DNA of 64,000 bases from contig NC_077223.1 of the NCBI RefSeq assembly GCF_024763615.1, forward strand, positions 105,834,627-105,898,626. The letters are read 5' to 3'. Of this stretch, positions 23,115 through 32,735 are shown one piece after another. The notes under the pieces were generated by a model, which saw nothing but the letters and a program-made list of their open reading frames with translations, made no database searches and was not told where the DNA came from. The translations under genes and the position numbers were made by a program. This stretch comes from Phlebotomus papatasi (Eukaryota > Arthropoda > Insecta > Diptera > Psychodidae). Within the stretch, counting starts at the first letter, position 1. The number at the start of each line of letters is the position of its first letter.

Positions 23115-24957
23115 TAAGTGGTATAGGAGTTGTACTAAAAATTCACTTTCACCAACATTTGATTGTCTCTTTAATTTGACAATGAATTGATTAGGAGTGA
23201 TTTACAACAAATCAATTACTTTGGTCTGGATTTTTCTCTCCCAATGGAAGATTACCTTATTAATTAATTTTTAAAATTAACTCATATAAATTACAATGAG
23301 TCACCAGCCAATTTTAAATGATTTTTGAGATGCAAGTTTTATTAGTGAATAAGTGAAATGTTATGCAATTTGACTGCAATGCTATACAAATTTTGGAACA
23401 TTTCCAGCTGGTAATGTCACTGCCGTATTATCTATATCTATATATCAAAGAGTTTTGAAGGAAATAGAATGAGTAAATAAATTTATAAACATTATAAAGT
23501 GTCATTGAAAGATATCTAATTTTCCAATGCGCTTCAGAAAATGTCATAAAATAGTTTTATTAACATTTTTCACGCTGTAACATTAATGAACAAAAAAAAA
23601 TTAATAGAAAATGGGTGTAAAGCATATTATTTAAATTTAATACCCTAATTCCGTGTTTTACCTCGCACACACTTAGCGTGTTTACACCATGTGAAAGGAG
23701 AGTAAATTAAACAATGAGCCAGGAAAAATGAAATATTGAGTCTATTTTTAAACGTCGTCATACAATGAATTGTTTGTAAATAAAATCTCTCCAGTCTTTT
23801 CCCTCTTGGCTCCAACAAAATCCTCAATCGTTAGGGTATTGAATTTTCAAAAGCTTATGCAAAAGTAGTAACAGAAAATTTTCATTTGTGTAACTCAATC
23901 CTTTTCTACTCAATTTTTGACCCCATTGTTCTTGTATAACTCTATGGCGTTCTTGATGGCGTTAACCATTTGTATATCGAACAAGGCAATTGTATTAGGG
24001 TTGAATAGTGATAGGTTCTGTCCGCGAGAAAAACACATAATTAGAGTGAAGGCTGAAATTGATTAGAGGTGCATGCGAAGAAAATTTACAATTGCATTTC
24101 ATGTAATTTCTTATTTCATGCTCTTCCTCTGCTTTTGCTTTTCAATGAGATCCTTTCGTCGATAAATATGCTTCTACTGCTCGAACTTACCGAGAGAGCA
24201 GTTGTTACAATCCTTCAGTTTTTCCCCAAAATTTCCACCTTTCACCCTCGGGAAACCACTTTAGACAAATGGAGACATCCGTTTTAGGACCTACAGGCCA
24301 GACGGTTAGAGATAACCACTGAGCAACTTTGAGGGACCCCGCCCAATAAGTTAACGAAATGACCATTAACATGACCTTCATTTTTACTCCATGTCCGTTA
24401 TACCTTTAGAAAAAAATTACGGTGATCTTGGAATTTTGTAACAAGTCCGAACCGATCCAAACGATAACGACCCGATTATGAACCGGTAACTTATTTTTTT
24501 ATCCGAAATTCTCTTACGTTACTCTTGTGTTATTTTGGCGACCATTTACGTGATTTATTAAGTGATTCAAATCGGTGCGGAATTCTTAAATTATTCACTG
24601 TAAATACCATTCTTTAGTTCTAGAAATAAAGAAAAGCTTACGAACAGGGACGTACCAAAGCACCCGTAGGGGACAAAGTCATCCGCACCAGGGGCCTATC
24701 AAGCCTAATAAAAAGTGAAAATATTTTTCAGTCTTCCTTGTAAAAATTTTGCAGATCTTGCGCCGCGACTTAAACAAATTTGCTCGTAGTTCTTGTATTA
24801 TTTCGGCGAACATTATGAAATGTGTATTTTTAGATAGCTTTTAACGAACAATTTCGTAATATATCAGACTGATAAGTCCACTACCTTTAGGAAAAGTCTT
24901 GTCAAAAGTCTTCAGTGCGTCTATGGAAAAATTAATGTCAAGAGGCCCCTGTCCGCA
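23115..24957. other. No supported gene
   Basis: A+T-rich DNA, with a dispersed CGGTT-type repeat at 24440-24600. A possible tRNA-like remnant lies on the minus strand at about 24275-24340, with GCTCAGTGGTTATC as its A-box-like word and no convincing B box. The frames at 23645-23827 and 24069-24287 have no recognisable domain. Confidence 0.35.
24440..24600. repeat. GAACCGGTTATGAACC dispersed repeat, copy 1
   Basis: Words like CGATTATGAACCGGTAAC, TTATTTTTTTATCCGAAATTC and GTGATTTATTAAGTGATTC recur at 34917-35165, 41455-41602 and 55390-55460. The family is recognised by these shared words. Ends are unclear. Confidence 0.5.
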
Positions 24958-25372
24958 CTTATACGGGTTTCAGACCTAATGCTAGCTTCAGACTGGAGGT
25001 TTAGCCCAGTTCCCGAAGGTCTCAAAAATCTAAATAACAAGCAATTTTATTGATTTTTCAAAATCTATTGAATCATTTGCCCTTAATATTCAATTCTAAA
25101 CAAGAATCTCCTAAAAAATCGTGCCTGATAAGGAATTAGAGGAGTTAAGCCTAAGCTAAGTCTTAGGTCTGAAGCCCGTATAAGGCTTAGCAATATGGCT
25201 TAACTGTAATAATTCCTTATCAGTCAAGATTTTCTGATAAAGTTTAACTTAGGATTGAATTATTAATGTCAAATTATCTATTAGATTCTTAATAATCAAA
25301 AAAATTGGTTGCTATTCAGAATTTTGAAACCTTCGAGAATTGGGCTAAACCTCTAGTCTGAAAACCGCTTTA
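24958..25372. mobile_element. Foldback element with GACTAGAGGTTTAGCCCAGTT arms, copy 1
   Basis: The left arm (CAGACTGGAGGTTTAGCCCA onward) and right arm (TGGGCTAAACCTCTAGTCTG at 25346-25365) are inverted copies about 190 bp long. They meet at a centre containing TTAGGTCTGAAGCCCGTATA. Bases 24958-24982 repeat part of the centre. A second full copy is at 49742 and a half copy at 28646. Confidence 0.75.
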
Positions 25373-26303
25373 CGGTTCGTTAATGGTCGAAACGGTCGAA
25401 ATGCTACCTGGACAAACTCAATTTTTGACGTTTATTTGGTTTCAAATCAAACGGTTTTATTCACCCTCGATCTAGGCGATTTCGGTTCCAGTGGCAAGTC
25501 TAAGCGCAATCCTGATTCAAGCGTAGACTACCGATAGGGGATTTCTTAGGTCGAAAGGTCTAGGACTGAGAAGGAATGGGTTATTTTAAGACAGCTAGCC
25601 GCCACTCCTTTTAGCATTTAGCTAGATTCCCCCAAGAGGCCCAAGTTCACACGTCGTTCTTTTTATACGTTCTAGACCGGACTGATTCTTTAGGCTATCC
25701 AACTTATAGGTACAGTTATAGAGACTCAGAATCCAGTAACGAAAGAGTTTGGGGTTCGAAAGGTCTCGACAGTGGCATCCTGACCGTGGTGTCACATATA
25801 AGATTAATATTAATATTAAGAAAAGCCGGATAGAGAGGTATATAGTATCCAAAATTTCAAATGGAATATCATGTATGTTAGAAAGAGTACACTCTAGTGG
25901 AGTAATACGATGAGTAAGATATTACTGTTCGTATTAATTGCTTTCTGAATCGTATTACAGGCAATTCGAGCAATTTTCCATGCGTACCAGTGATTCGGTC
26001 AGTTTTCGAGCGAAACACAAGAGAGAGGCAAGATAAAACGCTTGCTATCCTTTTTTGGCATTCTCGCAGTTCAGAAAGTATTCATCTTAATATTAATCTT
26101 ATATGTGACATGATCATGAGGCAATAACCCCGCGGCGGATTAAAAACGGTCTTGGAACAGATTTAAATAGTAACGTTTATAATAGTCAGGGTTTTTGCAA
26201 ACATATACAATTCATTGAGATCAGGTTTAGACAAGGTATTTGAAGTCAAGAAACTGCGCAGTCAGTGGTAAAACTTTGCAAAATTAGAGATTTTTTAAAT
26301 TAT
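25373..26303. other. Less A+T-rich segment bounded by an inverted repeat, no recognised gene
   Basis: Bases 25380-25860 are visibly richer in G+C than their surroundings, but the minus-strand frame at 25622-25852 is not recognised. GTCACATATAAGATTAATAT at about 25792-25811 returns as its complement near 26095-26114. These could be arms of an inverted-repeat element of about 330 bp containing the CTTTCTGAATCGTATTAC segment. Confidence 0.35.
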
Positions 26304-26721
26304 AGTGGCTCCTGCACTCCTTTTAGATCAGGAAAATTTCATTAAATCAAAATTTATATCCCTTTCTTTCTCACACATTTTACATTATGCCCAACGCACA
26401 ATAACTTTTGCTTAGTAAACATGTTTTTGACATTTGAATGATAGTGAGCGTGATCTAGATCTAGTCATCTCGCTCACTCTCACAGACAATTTTGAAAACA
26501 TGTTTATAAACAAAAGTTATTGTGCGTTGGGCATTATGTCTATCTCATTCTTTTGCACTTTTCTTCTTCTAAACATCACTTATAAACTCAATTTAACTCT
26601 ATCGAATTTGGAGTGCGAAAAAATGAGATAGACACATGCAAAATGTGTGAGGAAGAAAAGGATGTGAATTTTGATGAAAGAGATGAAATTTTCCTGATTT
26701 AAAAGGTGTGCCGGAGCCATA
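26304..26721. mobile_element. GGCACACCTTTTAGATCAGG element, copy 4, split by a nested hairpin
   Basis: The left end (GGCTCCTGCACTCCTTTTAG, then TCAGGAAAATTTCATTAAAT) and right end (AAAAGGTGTGCCGGAGCCAT) match the array at 12325-13089. Without the 142-bp insert at 26390-26531 and one target duplication it would be about 270 bp, the usual size. Confidence 0.8.
26390..26531. mobile_element. 142-bp near-perfect hairpin MITE with 7-bp target duplication
   Basis: CCCAACGCACAATAACTTTT is exactly complementary to the right end, and the pairing continues (AAACATGTTT, then GTGAGCG) to a centre at CTAGATCTAG. CATTATG lies immediately outside both ends (26383-26389 and 26532-26538). Intact copies of the host element read CATATGTC or similar here, consistent with insertion into CATTATG. 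The superfamily is uncertain because 7 bp fits neither TA- nor TTAA-type transposition. Confidence 0.85.
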
Positions 26722-28360
26722 AGTAAATTAGTAAGGCTCCTTTAGTATCTATGTCACGAGTTCGAGCATTTTGCAAAGCTGGGACGCTTTGCCACCTTTC
26801 CTAAGGCAAGAAAAGTTCATTATTTTCTCATGGATTTTAACTCCTGGGGTCTACTTTCTGTTCCCCGTTAAAAGGAAAACTTGGCGCGTAAAAACCAACA
26901 TCCCCAAGATTTTGGGGCCAGAATTTCCCTGTTATATATCTTGGACTAATAAACAAAAAGGCAGGAATATAGACGTGGAGGTGTGATTGAGTTGAGGAGA
27001 AGCCTCATTAATTTTCCCCCAAAGGGTCACCTAGAAATTGTATAAATTAAGCATAAAAATGCGATATTACGCTTTAGACGCATGTATTACTTCCGCATTA
27101 AATCCACAAGAACTTGAGTACTCCAACTTTCTTACCCTATCATTAAGGGAAGGGGACTTAACCCGGTTGGATAGCTATCGATCCAACATCAGTCTATTTT
27201 TTTTACGTTTTTGATTGCTAAGATGCCTCTTATTGGCAGGGATATTGTGGTCTCAGGGAAACTAATATCTTCAAAAGTTGGATGCTGCTTTCGGTAGAAC
27301 TTTCCAAGAGGTATTCAAGTTTTAAAGCTTCATAGCATTATATTTCAACCCTGGAAAAATTCTTTTTGACTTGTAGACTTTGAAAAAAAAAGGAAGAAAC
27401 ATAATTTTATGACATTTAACCTTCTATTCTTGGAAAAATCCCTTTTTAACTTCCTGGATTTTCTTTTTAACTTATTAAAAAAAATATCTTGAACTTTATA
27501 AATTTTGGGTGGATGGAAGAGCTTGATTATACAATGAAAATTCTTCTGATAACACCATCTTCATTTGCATATTTTTCTCAAGCCACACACAAACACAAAA
27601 CTGTTTTTCTCCCCGGGATTTTCCACGAAAAGTTGTAGACAAAAATGTTAATGGATGGTGTTTGTGTGCCGAGAAGAAATAAAATGAGACGATAATACTG
27701 TGTTGTTTTACTATATACTTTTTGGTCACTATTGAACAATGTATTTGGGGCACGAAGGAAAAACTATGAGAGAAGATCTGTAAAATTGTGTAATTATGTT
27801 TAGAAAAAAATCTTGATTTTCTTTACAATTTATCTTTTCCGAAGACGGTATCTGGGCATTTCTATAGTCCCTTAAATTGCAATTATTTAGCATATTTTAA
27901 ACGGTTTATATCTAGGGATCTAAGCAATATCTGGAATAAAATCTGGGAAAAGGCAATTAAGTGCAGAGAAAAATAACACTAGCAATTTATTTTACCCTTT
28001 TTCATCTTCCTTTCCCGCCCTTAATGCAATTCAAGTAAATTGCGCCCCTATGCCCTATACCATTATAGTGATTTTGGATACCAAGGGCTTCTGGGTATGT
28101 GCGAAAAGTTCATAATTTGTTAAATTAGTTAAAAGCTTTTTTATGCCCAACATTGTTTAATATTTTTCTGAGCATTCTATTTTATCACCAACAACAATAT
28201 ACTCATTCTCTTTCAACGCAAATGCCTCTTTTTTGTGTAACCTCGCTTCTTTTGCTAAAACCTCGGTACTTTATAATTCTCTTTGTCTTTTGGATGTGTT
28301 CAAAAATAAATTTAATTATTTAGCCGTAATATACTAAAAACATACGAAAAATAAAAATAA
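26722..28360. other. No supported gene
   Basis: A+T-rich sequence with no repeat family recognised. The frames at 26771-26986 (plus) and 27496-27753 (minus) have no recognisable domain. Confidence 0.4.
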
Positions 28361-28645
28361 ATGAGTAACGATAAGGAGTGCCACAGCCTAAACCTCAGTG
28401 TATTTCCCAAATTTATACACTCTTCCTTATTCTCCTTCTTGTACGCAAATGGTTTGGCTCTAGCTGTTAAAGAAGGCACGTTTCAAGACGCGGAAATCCA
28501 GCTTGAGATCTGTCTTGTAGAGTTTTTCAAATTCTATAAGGAGAATCAACTAAAACCAAATCCCTCTAAAACAGGAATATCAAGTTGTTCCGTCAAGACT
28601 CGTTTGAATGGTAAGATGGGAGGGAAACTTTCTTTTTGGAGTAAT
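28361..28645 (+). pseudogene. Non-LTR retrotransposon reverse transcriptase fragment
   Basis: The frame encodes part of the palm domain of a LINE reverse transcriptase. The match runs from about residue 24 to residue 83. The catalytic YADD box is replaced by YANG at residues 28-31, which removes both catalytic aspartates. It is followed by LALAVKEGTFQDAE and later FYKENQLKPNPSKT, the pattern (YY/FY..N.LKPNPSKT) that follows YADD in many arthropod LINEs. The first 23 residues look unrelated. The match stops at about 28640, where the foldback repeat at 28646 begins. No other domain of the element is nearby, so it is a dead fragment. The clade is not assigned. Confidence 0.75.
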
Positions 28646-28860
28646 ACGGGCTTCAGACCTAAGGCTTAGCCATGTGCCTTAACTCCTCTATTTTCTTATC
28701 AATCAAGATTTTTTGGAAAATTATCACTTAAGTTTGATCAACATGGGCAAGTTATCCTTTAAATAAAGAACAGACCGAAAAAATTGGTTGCTATTTTGAA
28801 TTTCTAGACTATCGGGAACTGGGCCTAACCTTAAGTCTGAAGCAGGCCTAACTCTCGATC
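28646..28860 (+). mobile_element. Half copy of the GACTAGAGGTTTAGCCC foldback element
   Basis: It starts at the family's palindromic centre (ATACGGGCTTCAGACCTAAG) and runs through one arm to GGGCCTAACCTTAAGTCTGA. The other arm is missing. The junction with the LINE fragment at 28640-28646 is abrupt. Confidence 0.65.
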
Positions 28861-28906
28861 GAACTTTCACATAGAATACCTACTGCAGTAATGTCAAGAA
28901 CAGAGC

Positions 28907-29352
28907 CTCAGTTGATCAGTTGGTAGGTTAGTGTCTCTATGACTGTGAGGTTATCGGATTCGAGACTCGGCAGCTGCAGATTTTTCAGCAGCCGTATCGA
29001 ATTAGTCCAGTGAATGGATGAAAAAGTAATGCCTAATACATTGCCAATGAACCGCCTAAACAAGAGAGGCTGGTACAGAAAGGAGTTCGGCATAAAGAGA
29101 TCTGTCGATACAAATACACATTCACTGCAACTGATCCAACCAAGGCTGGTCTACCACAATATAGAAACGGCAGTGTGTGTATACCTTAAGCATACAGAAG
29201 CCTAGATATGGAGCTAGAGGACCGCCTTGAGGGTTAAGATAGAACGGAGTAAAGGGGAGTGCATAATGGGCCCAAATAAGTGGCCTGAATGCAGCAGAAC
29301 CAATGAAAGTTTGAGCCGAACCATAGACAAATCTTAATCTTAATCTTTATCT
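28907..29352 (+). mobile_element. tRNA-derived SINE with an AATCTT 3' tail
   Basis: The head has an A box (TTGATCAGTTGGTAGG, 28912-28927) and a B box (GGATTCGAGAC, 28956-28966) at tRNA spacing, forming an internal RNA polymerase III promoter. A body of about 350 bp with higher G+C follows, without coding capacity. The unit ends in tandem AATCTT (about 29330-29347), a simple tail typical of target-primed insertion. No target duplication was found. Frames on either strand (28908-29205) are shadows of the SINE. Confidence 0.65.
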
Positions 29353-29383
29353 CGACGTTAACTTGCTAGGCAAGTTAACGTCG
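29353..29383. repeat. Perfect 13-bp stem, 5-bp loop
   Basis: CGACGTTAACTTG, loop CTAGG, then CAAGTTAACGTCG. It directly follows the SINE tail and sits at the junction with the next retroposon-like segment. It could form a stable cruciform or RNA hairpin, but there is no T tract and no gene upstream, so no terminator role is supported. Confidence 0.7.
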
Positions 29384-29385
29384 CT

Positions 29386-29760
29386 CTTAACGATACCGCC
29401 CGTATAACAACAGGATGCTTAAAAAGCACTCCGGTGGAAAAACTCTATAATAATAATAATAATAATAATGGTGGCATAACGTTCCATAGAGGAACTTAGG
29501 CCCGCAAGGAGAGTTCGGAACATCTATTATTATTATTTTTTTCTTATACGGGATGAGGAGATTGTCAGTCCCATGCCCCATGAGTGCAGTGGAGCCCGCG
29601 TGATGCAATTCCAACACCTTTAACGCCAGAAAAATTCCTGGGGCCGTATCGTCCAAGATGTGAGAGTTTGATTTTGTGGGAAAAACCAACTCTCCAGTGT
29701 GGAAATCGTCTATTTGGTATCCACGAAATTTTCGATTGCAAAATTTCACACTAAAAACCG
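29386..29760 (-). mobile_element. Retroposon 3'-end remnants with ATT tails
   Basis: On the minus strand a G+C-richer segment carries two short trinucleotide runs. One is near 29523-29535 and the other is the (ATT)n tract complementary to 29446-29469, just after CGTTATGCCACC. Triplet tails at the 3' end of a non-coding G+C-richer block are typical of LINE or SINE copies. The open frame across it (29387-29749) includes the repeat as seven tyrosines and is not a real protein. Confidence 0.45.
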
Positions 29761-29819
29761 GGAAAAATTAAAGAATTAATTTAAAATGATTTTTAAATGA
29801 TTATTTCACTTAATAAAAA

Positions 29820-30057
29820 CAATTTCCGTATATTCATTCATTCATTCATTTTCAACCGCTTATCCCTATTGGGGTCCAGGGGCCATGACATCGAAATTAG
29901 CAGCCCTCACTTGTCGATCCTCCGCCACTGCAGGAAGATGTTCGGGTTCGATCCCAAGGCGCTCCCATGCAAGATCCTGAATTTTATTCAGCCACCCTGT
30001 CCTAGGTCTGCCCCGAGGTCGAGGTCTCCTCACAATGGCTTGCAATTTCCGTATATT
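29820..30057 (-). mobile_element. 5'-truncated LINE insertion with perfect 15-bp target duplication
   Basis: CAATTTCCGTATATT occurs at 29820-29834 and again at 30043-30057. Between them lies a 208-bp minus-strand insert that ends in GAAT tandem repeats (about 29835-29850), the 3' tail. Truncation of the 5' end, a simple tail and a target duplication are the three signatures of target-primed reverse transcription. The preserved duplication shows the insertion is fairly young. Confidence 0.9.
29866..30042 (-). pseudogene. C-terminal end of a LINE reverse transcriptase
   Basis: About 58 residues are present, with RPRPRGRPRTGWLNKIQDLA followed later by AVAEDRQ, then a stop after ANFDVMAPGPQ. The RGRPRTxWL block and the AEDR motif are the usual last conserved features of the ORF2 product of many arthropod LINEs. 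The frame is open to its natural stop, so the copy was truncated at the 5' end rather than decayed. It may belong to the same or a related family as 50722-50930, which holds an earlier part of the protein. Confidence 0.8.
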
Positions 30058-30125
30058 TATTATAAATTTCAATGAAGTTTTTTTTTCTTAATAAACTGTG
30101 CAGGAATTTTCAACCTTTTTCTTAA

Positions 30126-30726
30126 TAGGGGAAGGCTCTGATCGTTCGCACATACGCTACCTTCAAACACTTCATATTTCTCCCATATTCCTTTATGAAT
30201 CTCACATATGACTATATATTGTAATAGCTAGCCTTAAATCCCATCTTTCCTGAAAAAATTGAGAGTCTAATTCTTTTTTCCTAGTTTCAGGAAGCAAAAA
30301 ATAAAAACAGGTTCAAAACTGTAATTTTGCTGCGCAATACTTCAGACGATTGTGCACAATTAATATCACTTTTCTGAAAAAGGACTATCACAGAGGGTAG
30401 ATTAGAGTTCCATTTAAACAATGATGTGCAACTTTTAGTGTCCGGTGCAAAATTTACGGTGAAAATGGGGTGTTCAATGATGGCGTGAATCGTGTGCGAA
30501 GATGGAAACTTGACTGATCTATCGCACAAATCGCCATTAAAATTTCATTTTCCTCAGGAGAAAAATCTAAGGATTTTCTGGAATTTTGTGGGGTGGGATT
30601 ATGAACCTTATAAGTAAGACATTTTTTTGGCATAGTTGGAGAATCCATACGGTTTGCATGGTAGTCAGAAAAAATCACTGAACTTGAACATCATTTTTGT
30701 GTGCGAAACATCAAAGCCTCCCCCTA
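30126..30726. mobile_element. 601-bp element with TAGGGGAAGGCTCTGATC ends
   Basis: TAGGGGAAGGCTCTGATCG then TTCGCACA at the left mirrors TGTGCGAAACATCAAAGCC then TCCCCCTA at the right, about 27 bp. The terminal TA is probably the target duplication, by analogy with 41705-41920. The minus-strand frames at 30287-30678 are not recognised. Confidence 0.75.
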
Positions 30727-31435
30727 TTTTTTATTTTTTGAGTTTGATACCAATCATTTTCCAAATTGTTTGTTATTTTAATATAATTTTGTTTCAGCTC
30801 TCGTAAATAAGAAAACGATTGTAGCCATTTAATGATTAGATCTTTGATTAACTATTTATATTCTTAATAAATACGAAATTGAACAGATTTTTGGCGGTTT
30901 AACCGTGAACTCTTTATAACTTTTTAAGAAAACTTTTCTTGGCGAAAACTCGTAACCTCTTAACATTTAATATGCATCGTTGCTTGAAAATTGGTTCGAA
31001 AAATCACAAAAAATACAACATAATGAGAAAATATTGAAAAAATAAATAGTAAGAATTATCGTAGAACAATATTGCAGAGAAAAATAAGGTGAAAATTAAC
31101 TTTACACATTTTTTTTTCCGAATTCCTGTTGGAAATTTTACTTATTATTTTTTTTTAAAGTGCAAATTATAAGTGAGAATTTCTAAATTTTACAGGAAAA
31201 TATATTTTGAAATGAATAAAATAATTCTTGTCAAATTGCTAAAAAAATAGAAAAATTCAATTGTAATTGGTTTTTTGTTACAAAAAACTCTGAAAATTCA
31301 CTTTAGCATTATTTGACAATTTCCAGAAAATTTATAGAAAACCACAAGAAAATGAGAAAATCTTTATACATATAAATACGTATTTATAATTGAATTGGTA
31401 CAAATGCAAAGGGTTTTTTTTTAAAGCTTTCACTG
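30727..31435. other. No supported gene
   Basis: Very A+T-rich. No repeat family or open frame of interest. Confidence 0.4.
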
Positions 31436-32356
31436 TAGGGGACACTGGGGCAAAAAGTCCAAAACGGATATTTTAATTTTACAAGCTACTCGATCACCTT
31501 CAAAAATTTCTAATTAGCGCAGTTTTATAGGAAATTTACCGCTCTACAACTTTGTGAAAATAATTTTCCTCTATTTTGTAAGGAAATACGTTTATCGAGA
31601 CAATTTCCAAAAGGTAATTTTGTGATGATTCTCAAAAATGCTGGGGCAAATAGTATCAGACATTGGGTATTATCATATTTTGATACGCTTCATTACGGGC
31701 TTCCGTATATTTGAAAAAAATACCTAGAGGACATATTTTCATAGAAAATTTATTCATCTACATCTTTGTAAAACACCGTTTTCTCTGCGAGGAAAGTGAG
31801 AAAATGAGAAAAGCGCTTTTCAAGCTATTTTAGAAAAAAAACACACAAAAGACTGCAAATCGTTTGACCGGTTTGACAAATGCAAACAACAAGCGGCGAG
31901 ACATGATAATGACGTTTCTTTTCGCCGTGAGACATCAGAAATTGCTTCGCTTTTTTGTTACTTTTTGCTCTATACCTTTTGTTACTTTTTACCCCAAGTG
32001 CCCATTTTTAATAAAAGGATTTCTGGAGAAAAGAACTTTTGTGAAATTCTAAAATAGATAACGGATTCGTATTCAAAGAATCCAAATTATTTAGAAAATA
32101 TTATTAATTCACCAGTGAATCAATTTTGGAAAATAAGTAGGTAATAATTGTTATCTTCTGCAAGGAAAATATTTAAAAAATAGGGTTAAAAATTTGGATA
32201 TTTTTTTATTTTCTAAATTCCTTGTTCGAATTCTAAGACGCTTGCGACATTGAAGAAGGTCTTTACTTTAGAAAGATATTGAATATTGAATATAGATATT
32301 GAAGATATTGAATTTTGAATTTTTCGATTTGTGACTTTTTACCCCAGTCTCCCCTA
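31436..32356. mobile_element. 921-bp element with TAGGGGACACTGGGGCAAAA ends
   Basis: The right end (CTTTTTACCCCAGTCTCCCCTA) is complementary to the left over about 24 bp with few mismatches. The interior is A+T-rich and non-coding. A left-end fragment of the same family lies at 54928-55020. The TAGGGGAxACTGGGGC start is also close to the smaller element at 41705-41920. Confidence 0.75.
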
Positions 32357-32461
32357 GTAAAATTTGCAGTCATTTAAATGTTAAGAGGAGTTGCGCTGAA
32401 TAAATCAAAGCTTACAACAATGTTATTTAATTGTTTATTCATTCATTGAATTTATAATTAC

Positions 32462-32735
32462 TTCAGTATTCAGTTTTTTTGCCAACTCGCTTTGTGCCAA
32501 AGTCAAGAAGCGATTTCCACAAAGAGTTCCACACGAAAATCTCGCCTGAATCTCGCTGATGTTCGTGGAAACGGAGAGAAGGCAGGTGGGAAAAATAAGT
32601 GAAAATGTCACGGAGAGAAACTCGCGTAAAATCTCTCACAAAGTTGAGGATACGGCCCTGGTGACTTAAATGGGATTCGAACCCGGGGCACATTCATCAT
32701 AATGCGAGTGCTCTACCACTTGACCCATTAAGATG
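32462..32735 (-). mobile_element. tRNA-derived SINE, minus strand
   Basis: Reading the minus strand, an A box (TCAAGTGGTAGAGC, 32709-32722) and a perfect-looking B box (GGTTCGAATCC, 32673-32683) are spaced as in a tRNA. The anticodon region ATTATGATGAA lies between them. T-stem pairing is incomplete and a unique body continues for about 200 bp after the B box, so this is a SINE and not a tRNA gene. It ends near 32462 in A+T-rich sequence with ATTC-like repeats (ATGAATGAATAAAC on the minus strand). It differs from the SINE at 28907 in head and body. A minus-strand frame at 32463-32693 is a shadow. Confidence 0.7.

Noticed and set aside
24275..24340. tRNA-like head on the minus strand
   Set aside because: An A-box-like GCTCAGTGGTTATC is present but no B box follows, so a SINE or tRNA call is not supported.
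29387..29749. 120-codon minus-strand frame with seven tyrosines
   Set aside because: The tyrosine run is the translated ATT tail of a retroposon remnant; no domain is present.
32664..32735. Functional tRNA gene on the minus strand
   Set aside because: A and B boxes are good, but T-stem and acceptor pairing are incomplete and a SINE-like body continues after the tRNA-like head.
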